Positions 5,872 to 6,916 of a stretch of 6,916 nucleotides of DNA are shown one piece after another. Source of the stretch: JACCQS01 sp050999295 (GTDB lineage Bacteria; Actinomycetota; Actinomycetes; Mycobacteriales; Geodermatophilaceae). The first letter of the stretch is position 1; each line of letters opens with the position of its first letter. The position numbers and the translations under genes are program-made. The DNA lies in contig JBPCPI010000108.1 of the NCBI GenBank assembly GCA_050999295.1, positions 1 to 6,916 on the forward strand. The letters are read 5' to 3'. Under the pieces are notes generated by a model, which made no database searches, was not told where the DNA came from, and saw nothing but the letters and a program-made list of their open reading frames with translations.

Positions 5872-6873
5872 GTGTTCACGCGTCCGGATTCCATAGCCGA
5901 CTCGATGGTCGTGGCCGCTGTGCGTGATGGTTGGGCGTTCGACGCCGCGGCTGCTGACTATCTACCCGCAGGGTTCGGCAGCCATCACTGGGTTGTGGGG
6001 GGGCCGAACGGAGATCGGCGATTCGTGACAGTCGACGATCTTGCCGCAAGGGACTTCCTTGGTCGGGAACCGTCGATCGCGTTCCAGGGATTGACCAAGG
6101 CATTCACCGTCGCCCGCGCGCTCAACAACTCCGGATTGGACTGGGTGGTCTGCCCACTGGCCAGCACCGATGGTCGCGTGCTGCGCTGGCTCGACGCAAC
6201 GCACTCGATTGCTGTCTTTCCTTACCTTGAAGGCACCGCCACCGAGGAGTACGAGTCGGACGCCGAGCGGAGCTGCGTTATGGCTCTTGTCGCGGAGCTG
6301 CACCAGTCCGCCAAGCCAGCGGACGGGATCGCACGACGCGAGACGTTCCGGCTGCCGAATCGCGCAGACCTCGAGGCTGCGTTGCGATTGCTAGACGAAC
6401 CCTGGTTCGACGGGCCGTACTCCGAACCGGCCCGGGCTCTGCTGCGCGATCACGCTGGTGGAGTGAGGCGCATCATGCATGACTATGACCACCTTGCCGA
6501 AGCGGCCTTGCAAGCCGCGGACTCGTGGACGATTACGCACGGCGAACCCCACAGCGCCAATGTCCTTCGCACCGGTAACGATCTGCGGCTCATCGACTGG
6601 GACACGGCGATGTTGGCGCCGCGAGAGCGTGACCTGTGGATGCTCGTCCCCGCGAGTGGGCCCAGCTCTCTCGCAGACCAGTACACCAACCGCACCGGTC
6701 ACCAGATAAACGAGGACTTGCTCCGTCTGTACGCGTTCTGGTGGGACCTCTCTGAGATCGGCATCTATCTCGCGCTACTTCGGGCGCCGCACACCGACAC
6801 CGATGACATCCGAGCGGCGTGGCGCAACCTGCAGATGTTCATCCAGGCAGACATACGTTGGCCCAGCGGCTGA
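5872..6873 (+). CDS. APH-fold phosphotransferase-like protein with atypical catalytic residues
   Basis: A 333-residue cytoplasmic protein of the aminoglycoside phosphotransferase/choline kinase-like fold. The N-lobe shows a glycine-containing strand (PAGFGSHHW, 32-40), then RRFVTVDDL (49-57) where canonical kinases place the ATP-binding lysine, here apparently replaced, with Asp55 nearby. The linker FPYLEGT leads to the C-lobe. The catalytic loop is THGEPHSANVL with His223, Gly224, Glu225 and Asn230; most APH proteins have HGD with catalytic Asp, here Glu. The metal-binding segment LIDWDTAMLAPRERDLWML has Asp242 and Asp244. From memory, actinobacterial relatives with HGEP and WDTA motifs exist and are annotated only as phosphotransferases, so this looks like a family trait rather than decay. 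Substrate unknown; antibiotic resistance should not be assumed. Start: GTG 5872 fits the upstream -10-like box; ATG 5905 (Met12) is the alternative. It may be independent of the MMPL gene. Confidence 0.85.
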   Translation: MFTRPDSIADSMVVAAVRDGWAFDAAAADYLPAGFGSHHWVVGGPNGDRRFVTVDDLAARDFLGREPSIAFQGLTKAFTVARALNNSGLDWVVCPLASTDGRVLRWLDATHSIAVFPYLEGTATEEYESDAERSCVMALVAELHQSAKPADGIARRETFRLPNRADLEAALRLLDEPWFDGPYSEPARALLRDHAGGVRRIMHDYDHLAEAALQAADSWTITHGEPHSANVLRTGNDLRLIDWDTAMLAPRERDLWMLVPASGPSSLADQYTNRTGHQINEDLLRLYAFWWDLSEIGIYLALLRAPHTDTDDIRAAWRNLQMFIQADIRWPSG

Positions 6874-6904
6874 TTGGCCCGGTCACGCCGTTCTTCGCGC
6901 GCGC

Positions 6905-6909
6905 AGGAG
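6905..6909 (+). promoter_or_regulatory. Possible ribosome-binding site of a gene beyond the window
   Basis: AGGAG at 6905-6909 is followed by seven bases to the window end, the right distance for a start codon immediately outside. The rest of 6874-6916 contains no gene and only a GC-rich CGCGCGCG stretch. A five-base match is weak evidence by itself. Confidence 0.2.
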
Positions 6910-6916
6910 TACAGCT

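Noticed and set aside
5817..5890. A tRNA-like stretch: the sequence from 5826 resembles a tRNA D-arm followed by an anticodon-like stem.
   Set aside because: With the D-arm placed at 5826, position 8 is G rather than T, the anticodon stem has a C-C mismatch, there is no T-arm with a TTC loop, and no acceptor stem closes. The stretch is better read as a short hairpin plus the promoter region of the next gene.
5997..6003. A run of seven G bases inside the phosphotransferase gene, a possible slippage or sequencing-error site.
   Set aside because: The frame continues with family-like sequence on both sides (GFGSHHW before, RRFVTVDDL after), so there is no sign of a frameshift.
1..6916. Search for CRISPR arrays, transposases, long direct repeats, attachment sites and phage genes.
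   Set aside because: No regularly spaced repeats, transposase or integrase motifs, or long terminal repeats were seen; the window reads as ordinary chromosomal sequence.

Overview
The window is a GC-rich, densely packed stretch with every convincing gene on the + strand. High GC, a GTG start inside a GTGA stop/start overlap, a BetI-type TetR regulator, a diacylglycerol-type lipoprotein, an MMPL-family RND transporter, and several genes without a Shine-Dalgarno sequence all point to an actinobacterium (Actinomycetota). I cannot place it at genus level from the sequence alone.

Layout. Bases 1-120 are a 5' regulatory region with an inverted repeat and a promoter-like pair placed so that the first gene could be leaderless. 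At 121-738 lies a TetR/BetI-type repressor. After a 64-base gap come three translationally coupled genes of one polar amino-acid (PAAT-type) ABC importer: a substrate-binding lipoprotein (803-1714), a permease (1711-2625, 4-base overlap) and an ATPase (2622-3383, 4-base overlap). A GC-rich hairpin just past the ATPase may terminate this operon. A 234-base non-coding stretch (3384-3617) follows, with a 7-base-arm inverted repeat. Then come an MMPL transporter of 732 residues (3618-5816) and, after 55 bases, an APH-fold phosphotransferase-like protein of 333 residues (5872-6873). The last 43 bases hold no gene but end with a possible ribosome-binding site for a gene beyond the window.

How the genes may work together. 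The three ABC genes form a complete minimal importer: a lipid-anchored receptor, one permease that would homodimerise, and one ATPase that would homodimerise. The binding protein keeps the arginine and aspartate that bind the alpha-carboxylate and alpha-amino groups of amino acids in this family, so the substrate is probably an amino acid or a close relative. The TetR regulator is a plausible local controller, and the regions upstream of tetR and of the importer share the 9-mer TACCCTGCC. The MMPL transporter and the phosphotransferase are probably separate units; nothing in the sequence links them to the importer.

Assessment. I see no mobile element, CRISPR array, RNA gene or clearly new multi-gene system. 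The points most worth a second look are the phosphotransferase with non-canonical catalytic positions, the shared 9-mer, the apparent leaderless starts, and the cysteine-rich binding pocket of the binding protein.
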